The translations under genes were made by a program, and so were the position numbers. A stretch of 64,000 nt of DNA, taken from positions 32,935,777-32,999,776 of the forward strand of contig CM055093.1 of NCBI GenBank assembly GCA_029204225.1, written 5' to 3'. The notes under the pieces were generated by a model, which made no database searches, was not told the origin of the DNA, and saw only the letters and a program-made list of their open reading frames with translations. Of the stretch, positions 49,328-61,889 are shown one piece after another; position 1 is the first letter of the stretch, and the number at the start of each line of letters is the position of its first letter. The DNA comes from Diphasiastrum complanatum (taxonomy: Eukaryota; Streptophyta; Lycopodiopsida; Lycopodiales; Lycopodiaceae).

Positions 49328-52300
49328 CTAATACATATCAAGATAAAAACAGGGTTCATTGTACTTTCTCAGTCGGCTCTCATTGACCACAGTGTCGAGG
49401 ATATCGCCTTGAAGGGTTTGGAGTTGTACATATCCAGAGGCAAAGATTTTTTTAATGACGTAAGGTCCTAGGCCAAAAAATTTCAGTTTGCCTTTGAAGG
49501 CTTTGGCCTGGTATAGCAGGACCTTATCTCCAACTTGAAAATATCGAAGTTTCAATGATCTATCATGCCATGCTTTTTGTCGTCGTTTGTGGACTTTTGA
49601 GCATGGATGCTGATCCTTCGTGTTTCACAGAGTTTCTCCAGATGGAATAACCTGTTTGCTAGATTCTGATGAGTATCAAGCTCAAGGTTATAGGCTACTC
49701 GAAGGGAGGGGTTATGGAATTTCACATTGGCCATATGTGAGCTGGAAAGGGGTTAAGCCTGTAGCTCGCTTCAGGGTGGTGTAATAAGCCCAGAGAGCAG
49801 CATGGAGTTTGAGTTCCCAATCAGATCGGCTAGATTCGACGGTTTTGGTGAGAATTCCACATAGGATTTTATTGGTGGATTTTGCCTGGCCATTGCAGCG
49901 TGGATAGTATGAAAACTTTTGCGATGTATCACAAAAAGATTGGAAAGAAGATCTACTATGACAGAGTTAAGGAAATGTGTACCCCTATCACTGATAAGCT
50001 CTAGAGGACATCCAAACCGAACTATAACCTGTTCATAGAGAAATTTGACGGTAGAACGAGCGTCACCATTACGAACAGCTCTTGCTTCAACCCATTTGGT
50101 GCAATAGTCCATAGCTACTATGATGTAACGAGATTGTGTGTGTCGAGCAGCAGGACTAATAGGTCCTACATAATCAAATTTCCATTTCTGAAAAGCTTGA
50201 TCAGTGGGTACGGGGTGTAAAGGCATGTAGTCTATTTTTTGAAAGCGTTTTGTGCGTTGGTAGACATCACAAGCCTTAGTGTAATTGTGCATATCCTTGA
50301 AGAGTGTTGGCCACCAAAAATTGGCCAAGAGGATTTTCTTAGCAGTTGTTTCAGAAGAGAAATGGCCGGCACCAATACCTTCATGAGTGAGGGAAATTAC
50401 AGAGGGTATTTCTCCTTCAGTAAGACATCGTCGGATAATTCCATCCATTTCTTGCTTGTACAGTTTTCTTGCGATTAACGTATAAGGTTTTGTTTTGAGG
50501 ACCAACGCACGTTGTTCAGGTTTAGAGAAGGAAGGATCCATCTGCCTTGAAGTTAAATATCCTGTAATTTCCTTAGCCCATATAGGTGTAGAGTCAACTT
50601 GGAAAAGGATTGCATCTGGTAAATCATCGTTGACGCCTTGATCAGGGGTAGGAAGGTTACGAATTCGGGATAGATGGTCTGCTAGAAAATGCTGAACTCC
50701 CTTATGAACCACGATCCTAAACTCAAATTCTCGTAGTAATAGGATCCATCTAGTAATACGGCCTGTGGTGCAGGTCTTGTTGATGAGATACAACAGCGCT
50801 TGATGATCAGTGAAGAACGCAAAGACTTTTCCTAGAAGATAATGGCGAAACTTCTGAACCACATATACCATTGCCAAGGCTTCGCGTTTGGTAGTGGTAT
50901 AATTGACTTCAGTAGGTATCAATTGTCGACTAAGAAAACGGATTGGGTAGTCCTTTTTGAATTCTCTCGGTTGGGTGAGTACTGATGCATCGGTATGCAC
51001 ATGGAATTCTTTAGAATAATCAGGAGCCCAAAGGATGGGTGCATTGGTAAGGGCTTCTTTGAGTTGATTAAAGACGACGCGTTGTTCATGCGTCCATTTG
51101 GGAACTACAACTACTTTGTAGATTAAGCGTGCTTTGTTCGTGAAATAAAAAATAAAGCACCAATAGTAGTTGGCATGGCCAAGAAAGGAGTAAACTTCAC
51201 GTATCGTACGCGGTTCCGGTAGATTTTGAATGATAAGGATCTTTTCAGGGTCAGTGGCAATGCCATTTCGTGAGATAATATGTCCTAACACAATACCATG
51301 GGTTACCCAAATCTAGCATTTTTCAGGATTAAGAGAGATGCCGAAGCATTGACATTGGATAAAAAAAATTGCGAGCACAGACAGATGGCATATTTCTTCA
51401 GAATGTGCTCCTAAATTGTCCAAGTGAACTTCTAAGATATCGCCCATCTGCTGAGAAAAGGCCGCTTGCATAACACGTTGGAAGGTGCTAGGAGCATTGG
51501 AGAGACCAAAGGGCATGACTTTCTAGCAAAAGGTTCCCCATTTTGTGGCAAAAGTGGTTTTGTGTTGATCTTCTTCAGCGATTTGGATCATATTGTATCC
51601 GCTAAAGCCATCTAAGAAGGAGTAAGCCTCATCTCCTGCTAGATTTTCTAAGATGGATTCTCCGAAAGGTAATGAAAAATGATCACGTTCAATGACGGCG
51701 TTAAGTTTCTAAAAATTGACATAGATTTGGAGTTTTCCATTTTTCTTGGGGACGATGACCCACTCAATATGCTCAATTTCATAGATAAATCCCGCATCTA
51801 AGAGGCATTGTAATTCTTCTTCGATCTTGGCCTTATAGATGGGATTGCATCTGTATGGATGACTCACAGTGGGTCTCACACTCGGTTTAAGTGGGATACG
51901 ATGCACAACTACTTGGGGTGAGACGCCTTTCATGTTTTTATAGGTCCAAGCAAAGACATGTCGAATTTTCGCAAGAGCTTTTCAAGCCGTCTGCGTTGTT
52001 CGCAATTGAGATGAGCTCCGACGTGGACAAGATATTTGTTGGTTTCATTTGGTTCACTCAGGGAAAGGGCTATGGTTTGTGCAGGGCCTTCGTAGGGTGA
52101 ATTACTAGTTGGCTCACATTGAGCTTGGGGTAATTGGATTGTGACATCCTCGATGCAGGAACATCATGGGCTGGAGATTCGAGGGGGGCCTTGTCTTTCT
52201 CTTGCAGGGATGGTGCTTGGAATTTTTTGGGGACTAGTGTAGGACTAGAGGCAATCTCATGAACTTCTCAAACAATGGTGAGGTCGCCCGGCGGTTGAAT

Positions 52301-52565
52301 TTGAAGTGGTTTTTTCATTTTCTCTTTCATAGTATGACCACGTGGTTGAGGTTTCCGTGGTGGAGAGGTGTGTGGATGAGGGACAGTTGGTATGTCATGG
52401 AGGATCTCGTCAACAATTTGAAAGATAGTCTCCTCCTCACAGAGATCCCATGGATAGTGTGGGCATTTGGGATGGTAGAATTTTGTCTCAGGTTTTTCTA
52501 TTGCAACCTTGGCAACTGGTTCCACCTTGGAAGTATGTTGCGGATAGGTCCTAGGTGGGAGTGCT
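49328..52565 (-). pseudogene. gypsy E pol: RT, RNase H, integrase
   Basis: Domain order on the minus strand: RT N-terminus (HRIPLKPSVRPTVSHPYRCN; VIVPKKNGKLQIYV), RT core (MPFGLSNAPSTFQRVMQAAF) with the catalytic box as HLDNLGAHS, RNase H (FHVHTDAS; TTTKREALAMVYVVQKFRHY; FFTDHQALLYLINK), integrase finger (HEGIGAGHFS..TAKKI; CDVYQRTK) and core (KFDYVGPIS; LISDRGTHFLNSV). The C-terminal domain includes FGLGPYVIKKIFASGYVQL, a GPY/F module, stopping at 49328. Two catalytic residues are changed: the RT box has N for the second D, and the integrase glutamate codon reads K in NGQAKSTNK. It is a non-chromoviral Ty3 element by its look, and dead. Confidence 0.9.
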
Positions 52566-53287
52566 TGTGAAGATTATTCAAATATTATATTCCTATCTCG
52601 AGTTTGTGGTCATGTCCATGATAATTTCCTCTAGATTTCATGTTGTACATATAAGAGTGTGAATTGAGCACATATCCTTCTAGTGTAGTTCAGATTTGAG
52701 TTAGATAGGTTCAATTGTAATGACATGCATATATTTTGATAGCATGCAAAGTCTTATTGTATGCATGCAAGCCACATGCAATCAGTGCATGCAACATGCA
52801 AAGTAGTTTCTATGACTGTCTAGGCAATTTTATGAGTTGACATGCAGTACATGCACCATACATGCATGCAGTTACACATGTGGATCTCTGGTAGGTGAAT
52901 TAGTTCACTTAAGTGGACTTTCCATGCAACTCCACTGTAGGAATTCGAGTCTGTCTTATGTAGGGAAAGTTGGGTATGTTTTGCCATATTGTGAATATTG
53001 AGATTTTGGTGTTTTGGACTCATTCTCTCTCTACCCGCATTTTCTATGTATGATTTTCTCTTTCTACCCAAGAGCAGCCTCTTTTTCCCATACTGAACAC
53101 TTAGAATTATTTCTGACATTCATTTCTCATAGTGAAGAGTTAGATTTATTCATCAGATGTATGCCATTGTGCTCTTGCCTTAGATTTTGCAAGCATACTG
53201 TTCTTTGATCAATCTTGTGCAATCACAACACCTCAGTAAGATCCTGTAGGGTGTGTGATGAAGTTCACACGTGCTAAAAACTTCACA
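52566..53287 (+). repeat. 5' LTR of nested copia
   Basis: 722 bp from TGTGAAGATT to AACTTCACA, with inverted ends (TGTGAAG/CTTCACA). It is similar to 55748-56477, with scattered differences. Confidence 0.95.
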
Positions 53288-53299
53288 TGGTATCAGAGC
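53288..53299 (+). other. primer-binding site (tRNA-iMet) of nested copia
   Basis: TGGTATCAGAGC directly after the LTR. Confidence 0.95.
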
Positions 53300-54027
53300 T
53301 CCATGCTTTGAAGAGGTGAGGGTGTATACATCAGATCATCAATGTTTTTGCTTCTATGAACTTGGATTTTGGAGAAGGATTCAAACTCGATGAGAAACAA
53401 GCAATCTATGGATCATAAGTGGATCAAATCAAGGCTGATCTGATCCAGCAGAGCTCTGTATGGACAGAGAGCTCACACGTGTGAAATCAGCCCTCACTAT
53501 GAGTGCTACTTCTCAAGGAATGATCCAGATTTGATGTTCTATAGCTTGTTGGATAGGTATTGAAGAGTAGAATGTGTTGCTCTTGTTTAGGCAATCAGAG
53601 AGTTTGAGAGGGTACTCAACTCGTGGGATATGCCAAAGTGAGCACACATCTGTCTTTTTCACCAATTCCATCGATTTTCATTGTCAAACAAGTAGGATTG
53701 GATAGAAGTGAGTGTTTTGAGGTCTTAGATTTTTCATTTCACACATATTATTGTGTTTGAGTTGAAAGAAGTTCCTAGAGAGTTTTTCAGTACATTGAAA
53801 CTTGTGGGAGAGATAGACTTCTTGCTTGCATGTGCTTTTTCTTTTGTGATTGAAGCAAGATCCAAATTCAAGATAGATTGATTTTTTGTATTGAGAATTT
53901 GTTCTCACATCTTTTGCTAAATTTCATAGGGTGGATCAACATCTATGTTATATCCTAGATTGAGATAGCAAGCAACATCCTTTCAACTCCATTTTTTTTG
54001 TCATTACTAGAATTTCTCACCAAGAAG

Positions 54028-55734
54028 ATGCTTTCATCTGGTTCACATTTCTTAGAGCACAGTGAGGGATTAACATCTTCCAATTATGCAATGTGGAAGA
54101 TCAGAATGGAATCATTGTTGATTCTACAAGATGTAATGGATATTGTGAGTGGAGCTGAAGAAGAACCTGCTGCACCTAATGAAGCTGCAACATTCCACAA
54201 AAGAACCAGAATTGCTTTTCATTTTATAAAAATGAATGTTACCAATGAAGTGTTAAGAGATATCAGTACATGCACAACTACCATAGAAGCTTGGGATACT
54301 CTAAAAACAATCTAATAAATAAAAAATACTTCTAGATTGCTTACACTTAGAAACCAAATATTTCTAAGTTATCAGAGAGTAGATGAGAGTGCTTTATCAT
54401 ATGTCATGAGAGTTAAGGATCTTCATCAAGAGTTAGCTGGTATTAGTGATGCTCTTAAGAACACTGAACTTGTTCAAGTAGTCCTAAATGGACTTAGAGA
54501 TGAGTATGACAATATTGTGCAGACTTATGCTGTCAGAGAGGATTTTCCATCCTCGGAGACACTGCAAGGTGTTCTCATTGCTGAAGAAAGCAAGCAAGAG
54601 AACATGATGCTGAGGATCAACAGACTTTCATTGAAAGATGGTGGAGATGACAAAGCACTCTTCATCAGAGACAAGTCAAGAGGCAAGGTCAAAGGACAAC
54701 AACACTTCAAGAAGGACAAAGCCAAAGAAGGTGGTGAGGATCAGTTCTCACAAGGTGCAACATCCAGTGGCAAGAAGAAGCTATCAAAGATCAAGTGTTT
54801 TTTTTGTGGAAAGAAAGGACAGTATGCATCAAACTATTTCAAGAAGAAGAACCAATCTAAGCAAGCTAACCTTACTAATGAGGATGAGTGTGAGGGTGTA
54901 GGGAGTGAAAGAGAGGATTCATTAATGATGTCTACTTTTTCACCTTTCTCTTTTAAGAATGAAGAAGTCTGGTGGATAGATAGTGGGGCTAGTTCCCACA
55001 TGTCTAGTTCTAGGAACTCTTTCACTAATCTCATGCCATATTTAGGTGCAAAAAGGTCAATCTATACTGCTAATGATGTAGAGTGTAGAATTGAAGGAAT
55101 AGGTAGTATTCCATTACATGCATCATCATCAAAATCTTTTTGCTTACATGATGTACTGTATGTACCTAAATTGACTAGGAATCTCATTAGTGTAGGACAG
55201 TTGTTTGATAGTGGATTGGATGTCAAGTTTCAAGTTGACAAGTGTATAATCTCAAGAGAAAGAGAAGATCTGACTTTGATTGCTTTGGATAGGAAATCCA
55301 CAAGTGCTTACACTATATTTCTTGGAAAAAATTTGGTTTCTTGGCTATCAAAGAAGCAGGCAACTATTTTCTTATCATCATGTGAAGCTGAATACAAATC
55401 TCTTACAACCACAAGAAAGGAGGTTTTATGGATCAAAAGGCTACTTTTGGAGCTTAAGTGTTATGCAGATGAAGATTTACCAATCATCAAGAATGATAAC
55501 ATTTCTGCTCAGACTCTTGCAAATAATCCAGTCTTTCATGCAAGGAGCAAGCATATTGAAGTGGCTCATCATTTTGTAAGAGAAAAAGTCATTGGAGGAG
55601 AGATCTCATTGGAGTATGTTTCATCTTTAGATTGTGTTGCAGATTTTCTCACCAAGACTCTACTCAAGAATGTCTTTATGAAGATGAGGTCAAACCTTGG
55701 CCTAATTTCGAAATCTATGCTGATAGGAACATAA
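54028..55734 (+). CDS. gag-protease-RNase H fusion frame of nested copia
   Basis: One frame runs from ATG 54028 to TAA 55732, broken only by two consecutive TAA codons at 54313-54318. The order is gag core (NYAMWKIRMES; VVLNGLRDEYDNIVQTY), a zinc knuckle (CFFCGKKGQYASNYF, with the histidine and last cysteine positions changed) and protease (WWIDSGASSHMSSSR). The linker before integrase follows (VLYVPKLTRNLISVGQLF). The chain then passes straight into RNase H (DRKSTSAYTIFLGKNLVSW; SSCEAEYKSL; HIEVAHHFVREK; VADFLTKTL). Integrase and RT, normally ~700 residues, are missing and the joint near 55285 keeps the frame. It would need a helper element to move. Confidence 0.85.
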
Positions 55735-55747
55735 ATTTTAAAGAGAG

Positions 55748-56477
55748 CGTGAAGATTATTAAAATATTATCTTCCTATCTCGAGTTTGGGGTCATGTCCA
55801 TGATAATTTCCACTAGATTTCATATTGTACATATAAGGAGTGTGAATTGAGCACATATCCTTCTAGTGTAGCTCAGATTTGAGTTAGATAGGTTCAGTTG
55901 TAATGACATGCAGATGTTTTGATAGCATGCAAAGTCTTACTGCCTGTACGCAAGCCACATGCAATCAGTGCATGCAACATGCAAAGTAGTTTTTGTGATC
56001 TACACATGTCTAGGCAATTTTATGAGTTGACAAGCAGTACATGCACCATACATGCATGCAGTTACACATGTGGATCTCTGGTAGGTGAATTAGTTCACTT
56101 AAGTGGACTTTCCATGCAACTCCACTGTAGGAATTCGAGTCTCTCTCATGTAGGGAAAGCTGGGTATGTTTTGCCATATTATGAATATTGAGATTTTGGT
56201 GTTCTTGACTCATTTTCTCTCTACTCGAGTTTTCTATGTATGATTTTCTCTCTCTACTCGAGAGCAGTCTCTTTTTCCCATACTGAACACTTAGAATTAT
56301 TTTTGACATTCATTTCTCATAGTGAAGAGTTAAATTTTCTCATCAGATGTATGCCATTGTGCTCTTGCCTTAGATTTTGCAAGCATACTATTCTTTGATC
56401 AATCTTGTGCAATCACAACACCTCAATAAGATCCTGTAGGGTGTGTGGTGAAGTTCACACGTGCTAAAAACTTCACA
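55748..56477 (+). repeat. 3' LTR of nested copia
   Basis: 730 bp. Its first base is C where the 5' LTR has T (CGTGAAGATT), and the last bases are AACTTCACA. It follows a short purine tract (AAAGAGAG) after the stop codon. Confidence 0.93.
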
Positions 56478-58997
56478 GTGCTTCCATGTAGTTAAGGATC
56501 TGAATATCATAAATGTCCATATCTTCTGGGCAATTCTGAATTCGTAAGACGTTCTCGTCATCAATGAATAATTTGTCTGATTCATTAGTAGGTAGCCATG
56601 CAACATTTAGCAGTTCATCATGGTGTGGAAGAATATCAATAAAATTGATATTGATGATAGGTGTATCCAGATCAGGTAATTGGTCGTGATCGATCGGGAG
56701 TGGAGAGGTGCAATTATCCTGATGCTGAGCACAACAATCGACATTTACACAATCAATGGTAGCTAGACTGTGACTCCAGTTTATGATATCAGTAGATTTA
56801 AGTGGCTGGACTGGTATGGCTCAAATACTGAGTTGGTGGTTGAGGATGCCTCGTCATGGATGCATGCAGGTTTGAGTTTACCCGTTGAGTCACTAGTGAT
56901 AGAACTCTCAGCCTTTGCTCCATTCATGAACGACTCGTGCATTGGTGAGCCACAGACGAACAAGTAGTAATTCATAAGAATAGGCATTATTGGGAATATC
57001 AAGTACTACGAGATCAATAGAAAACTTGAGACTTCCTAGTTTGATCAGCACGTGCGGAAGGAAACCAGTAGGTCAGACCACACTTTGATCAACCATCCGA
57101 AGATGACAAGTAGGTTTGGCTAGCTTGTCTCTCAGATTCCAATCCATCATGAGGGATGTGGAAATGATATTAACCCCGGAACCTGCATCAAGTACTGCTA
57201 AAACTTCACGATATTGATGATGGGTAGTTGGGATTTTGATGTTGCCTCGTTCGCTGAGTGGATTGGTTAGATGTAAGGGCATTTTAGGCAACTCATCAAT
57301 AGTGGTGGCAGTATTGGATTGGATCTGTTATTTCCACTGGCCAGCATGCCTCTAGAGTACATGGAAGGAAAGAGTGACATTGGCTTGTAGTAAATCTCTC
57401 CAAACTTCGGTACCTTCAAGGGTTTTGCTTTCAAAGGGCTTGTGAGGTACTATGAGAAGAGGAAGATTGTTGATCGGCATTGCATATTTGCTGGCGATAC
57501 TGATGATGCAGCCGAATTTTTTCAGATGGGTGAGGGTAAACTATCGGGGTTGAGTCGTCACTTGGAGGAACAGCCTGCGGTTGAGTTCTGCTGGGTGCAA
57601 GTGTAGGGGCTTGGCGTTGGGTTTGTGCCGAGTCAAGACTCAAGCAGGATGTGTTTCGATTGGTAAGGTTTCTAGTTGCACTGAATAGATAGGAGCGACT
57701 GACTTAGATCGGGATGGGTAGTCCTTCACATGATGTTCAATACCACAGTTTTTACAAGCTGGAGGAAAGCAGAGTTTATCTGGACAGCGAATACTAGGAT
57801 GTTTACCTGCACAAATAAAGCATCCTCGTATTGCGGGTAGTTGATGTGCGAGACAGCTTGGTTTGGATTGTAAGCTTGGGCATTGGGATCCACTGGTTGA
57901 GCATTAGAATCATAGGTATAATAAACAACCGTTTCAGTAGAGTACTGCGGTTGAGTATTGTCTTCTACATAGTAGGTGGCCGGATCGATGGTTTTCGGAT
58001 CAAGATAATGGACAGCGTTTTGTGGGACAGGTTGGTTAACAACAAACTGTTGACGTGGGGATGGGTATTGATTTGGTGCAGGTGATCGTGGTTGGTAAAC
58101 CCCTAGTCGTGGCACAGGTTGTTGTGGCGGGTAAGGGCGGTAAGCTCGATAGATGGTAGCTCTGGTGGCTGCTAGGAAATGATTTCACAGTTGAGGGCAT
58201 TCATTAGCAGTGTGATGCTATGAGCATATCGGACACCAGACATTTTCCCTTTCTGGAAAGGATTTCATATAAATCTGTTTCATGGCAGTTTGGAAATCGG
58301 CAGCGAGTTTATCCATATGAGATTGTTGAGCTTTTTGCTATGTTTCCATTTGATGTAGAAGTTCAGAATACTGAGCAATATTATCAGACTTCGGGTGATT
58401 AGGATGGTCCGGATTTTTAGATTTCTTTTCACGATGGTCAAAGTCATCGTCGAAACCTTCATCTTCTTCACAGATAGCATCGGTCATCACATCTTCAAGT
58501 TGATCATAAAGGTCAACTAGTTTGAGTTCATGGCGGATGTTTTTAGGCAATCCAACTAAGAATAGTTTTATGGCTATTCGTTCGATGATATTTTCATCAA
58601 CACATTCTACTTTGAGACGTTTAAAATACTCAATGTAGTTTCAAACAGACTCTTCGCGATGCATCTTGATATGAGTAGTTTGAATAAACGAGCTCTAAGT
58701 CAGTTTGGCTGGTTTGAAACGCTTGATGAGAGCGTCCTTGAGGGTGGTCCAAGAAACAAGATCAGGAGCTTTGAGATTCAAGTACCACTCCTTGGTGGTG
58801 CCATAGAGTACCATGGGAAATAGACGAAGCTTTTCAGGTTCAGAGGTATCTCCATAAAAACGGCATGCATTATCAAAGCCTTGGAGAAATCGGACTGGGT
58901 CAGATTCGCCATCGTACCTTAGTGCATCGATACGTGGAATTCTTCATTCTAGTCATGGAGGAGTCGGATTAGAAGATTCAGCACAATCACAAGACAT
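56478..58997 (-). pseudogene. gypsy E gag and protease
   Basis: The start is ATG 58997 (MSCDCAESSNPTPP, then an early stop). The gag core (~58960-58540) reads IDALRYDGESDPVRFLQGFD, then LVSWTTLKDALIKRFKPAKL and LPKNIRHELKLVDLYDQLED. A Gln/Pro/Tyr-rich stretch follows with a cysteine-containing motif near 57760. The protease at 57291-57073 reads VLDAGSGVNIISTSLMMDW, an aspartic-protease site of the DxGSGVN type seen in plant Ty3 elements. The chain goes on to 56483, where the nested copia cuts it, and resumes at 52560. Several stops and frameshifts are present. Confidence 0.85.
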
Positions 58998-59620
58998 GAT
59001 GCAGAATACGGATGAGCAAGACAGTACTGTAAAGGGCAGTTTGCTTGTAGAATGGATAGTGTAGGACAAAAATTGGTCTATCTGGTCGTGATAGAATTTG
59101 CGGATAGGCTGAGAAATCGTGGAAAGGCAGATAAATTTAACTGTAATATTCGCAAATTTTGACAAAGAGTTCTGAATGTTAGAATAGTGATTTTTTTAGA
59201 TTTTCTGAGAAAAAATTGGAGTTTCAGAATCTGCTGGTAGGATAGGGAAATTGTGCTCTTCGAGAACAAATTCTTAGACTGGATGGCGAATTCTAACAGA
59301 GATGTTTGATTGGTAGATAGGAAATATGGAAAAGAATGTGATTTTATAACAATAAATGGGCAAAATCTATGAGATAGAATTTGCGGAGCTGCTGGAGGAC
59401 TGATCTTGATGAGATCTAGCCTCCGTGAAGCCAGAAAATTCTAGGACAAAAATTTGGGTGAGAAATAAGGGATATTGACAGTATATCAGGTTGTTTTCTC
59501 AAAATCTGACTGTGGTCAGGATTCGTGGAGGTGATAAAATGAAAGATCAGGGTCTGTTAGGGCTACAGATAGGTTGAAAATTCTGATATACCTTTTTGGT
59601 TGTGAAAAAATGCAACACTA
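58998..59620 (-). other. gypsy E untranslated leader
   Basis: No coding frame. It has phrases like 'gaatttgcgga' and 'gaattcgtgga' in common style with the spacer at 48870-49320, which may have arisen from the same kind of sequence. No convincing primer-binding site is found. Confidence 0.4.
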
Positions 59621-59775
59621 TGACCAAAATCCATTTTAAAGACACTGTCGGATGTTTTGCATTTTTTCACCTTCGGGAAAATGCGACATTGTGACCAAAA
59701 TCCATTTGAAGCGCACTGTCGGATTTTTCGCATTTTTTGCACCTTCGAAAAAAATGCGACACTGTGATCGACGTC
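59621..59775. repeat. 71-73-bp tandem repeat
   Basis: Units start at 59621 and 59692 with a partial third at 59765 (marker 'tgaccaaaatccatttt'), and a partial unit before the first. The units contain 'cactgtcggat.ttt.gcatttttt' and 'aaatgcgacactgtg'. A related shorter copy lies at 62629-62672. Confidence 0.8.
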
Positions 59776-59779
59776 GCCA

Positions 59780-60203
59780 ACTTATCCTAAACCCTAAAAA
59801 CACCTGGACCGCTAAATATCCCAAGGGCAGTTACCCACTTTGTACATATACAAAGACTGGCGTAAATAGCATTCAATGCTTATAAGATATTTTTTTAAGA
59901 CACTTGTAAATATATACTACTAGCTGAATCAAGCAATGTAAGTGTTTTTTTTTAACATTATAATCAGAGTTCTTCTGTAGCCAATGTTATCACGCTCAGC
60001 AAGCTGAAGTTCTCACTTCAAGCCATTGTACTCGTTGTTAATATTAATCAGAGTGCAATTTTTGTCTCACTACTGTATTGTTCATTTGTGCAATTTTGTA
60101 TGAATGATTCATCTTGAATATTTCTGCTGTTAACTGTTGCGTTTCCGTCCCTACACATCTACGCTCAAGCTTCCGCTGCCAGTCATCCCCACATTTTACG
60201 ACA
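59780..60203 (+). repeat. 5' LTR of copia D (left border uncertain)
   Basis: The right end is fixed by TTTTACGACA followed by a primer site at 60204. The left border could lie anywhere from ~59645 (a TGTCGGAT start would match the CGACA end) to ~59910. Confidence 0.5.
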
Positions 60204-60215
60204 TGGTATCAGAGC
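60204..60215 (+). other. primer-binding site (tRNA-iMet) of copia D
   Basis: TGGTATCAGAGC after the LTR end. Confidence 0.9.
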
Positions 60216-60343
60216 GGCATTTCAGTAATCTGTATTTCTACTACGGATTATTAGTCTTGTTTCTACCAAGATGTCTCTCAAGCAAATGCGCAGCCAACAA
60301 TATTTCGACAATCATTGTTTCTACCAACGATCTCGTTCAACCA

Positions 60344-61190
60344 GAATGGATCCATCATCTAGTTCATCTCTCATTGACAAACCCGATGGAAATAATGTGA
60401 CCATCTCTTAAGATTCAAGATGAAGGTTATATTACTAGCCAAAGAACTGTGGGACATCGTTGATGGCACAGAGCTCAAACCAGAAGGTAATGCAGTCAGC
60501 ATCACCAAGTGGAGACTAAGAGATGGCCAAGCATTTGCTATAATCACTCTCAACATCAAGAAAACTCAGATCAGTCACATATGTGTTGTTCAGGCTGCTA
60601 AGAATGCATGGGTTATCTTAGCAACTCTCTATGATATCAGGGATGTTACTTCTAAGGTACACTTAAGGAAGAAATTCTTCACCTTAAGGATGCTTGACGT
60701 AGAAAGTGTTTTGAGTCATCTCAACATGTTCAAAAATCATATGGATCAAATGATTGCAATTGGCTCAGTCATAGAAGATTGTGATGCACTCATGACTCTA
60801 TTATCGAGTCTACTTGAAACCTACAAAAATTGGGTAATGACAATTTCTACCCAGGAGCACCTCACTCTATCAAGAGTAATATCGCTGCTTCTACAAGAGG
60901 AGATCAGAAGATCAGCATCCTCCTCAGGCTTAGGATCGGATCCTCAAGCTCTATATTCGAAAAATCATAAGTTTAGATCCAAGATATCTACAAAGTTAGT
61001 TATACTGACAAGAAGAGCAACATGCAATCTCTGGACCAAATTCTGGTTCAGGATCGAATTCAAGTTCTTCATCATTCCAACGAGTGCAAAAACTATTCTA
61101 CAGATACTGTAAGCCACAAACTCAAGGACTGCCGAACTTTGAAGTACAACAACGATAATTCTATGTCCATCTCATATGTATTTCTCAAGG
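60344..61190 (+). pseudogene. copia D gag
   Basis: Starts at the ATG of MDPSSSSSLIDKPDGNN (60344), shifts frame near 60410, then is open at 60420-61112. It reads LAKELWDIVDGTELKPEGNA, DIRDVTSKVHLRKKFFTLRM and HLTLSRVISLLLQEEIRR. A second frameshift follows, and then the second half of a zinc knuckle (SHKLKDCRTLKYNN) near 61110-61150. It is close to the gag of copia A. No protease or pol follows, so D is a 5' fragment. Confidence 0.8.
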
Positions 61191-61885
61191 TATCTTGATT
61201 ATTAGTGTGTAGAATGTGTTGTTTTATTATTCATCTTGCATCCGCATGTGTGAATGACTGTAGGCTGTTGTTATTGTATGGACTGAGACAATACCAAATA
61301 TAAATGCTTATGATTAGATTTTCATGCATTTTCAAGTTTTAGCATGTGTAAAGTGATGATTTCTGTTTACAGATTCCTTGTCTGAAAATATGTGAACTAG
61401 ATGATCTTCTTCTGCCTGTCAGCAAAGATTGTGGGTCATTTTATCTTGTTTATCTTGTTCGTTTTAGGCGCAAATCATGCAGAATGGACTGGTATCATTG
61501 TGGTATTTGTCCTGCCTGTCAGAGGACGACTCAGTGCAGTCACTCTTGAACTGAATTCATGTGATTTAAATCAAGCATGCAGATCATGCATTCAACCAAG
61601 AATGTGGAGTGGTTGAATATCCATGAAATCCTACTCTATGCTACAAAAACGAGTTTGAATCAGATCCTAAACTAATAACAACTAATCTACACATGCATTA
61701 AACTACAAAGCTGAAAACAAGAACTAATTCAAAGAATTTTTGAGGTTCCAAAGATCAAGAAACACCATTTCTTGATTTTTGGTTCTCAAAGGACGCCAAG
61801 AAATGGAATGCAAGGGGGTTTGCAAGATTTACATCACAAACCATCTCATGATGGATTGCCGAAAATAGGTGAGATAATGTAATGC
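61191..61885. other. no gene recognised
   Basis: No coding signal or repeat that I can place after the end of the D fragment. Confidence 0.3.
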
Positions 61886-61889
61886 GAAA

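Larger units (their letters stand above)
52566..56477 (+). mobile_element. complete short copia element nested in gypsy E
   Basis: 5' LTR 52566-53287 and 3' LTR 55748-56477, primer site at 53288, purine tract before 55748. A perfect 5-bp target duplication GTGCT lies at 52561-52565 and 56478-56482. The element splits the E coding chain between protease and RT. At 3.9 kb it is shorter than a typical copia because integrase and RT are absent. Confidence 0.95.

Noticed and set aside
59763-59790. Primer-binding site of gypsy E (TTGGCGACGTCGATC on the minus strand)
   Set aside because: It resembles TGGCG-type primer sites but lies at the edge of a tandem repeat whose other units lack it, and no E LTR follows; not safe to call.
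59785-59800. Telomere-type repeat (AAACCCTAAAAAC)
   Set aside because: Only one and a half units, not an array.
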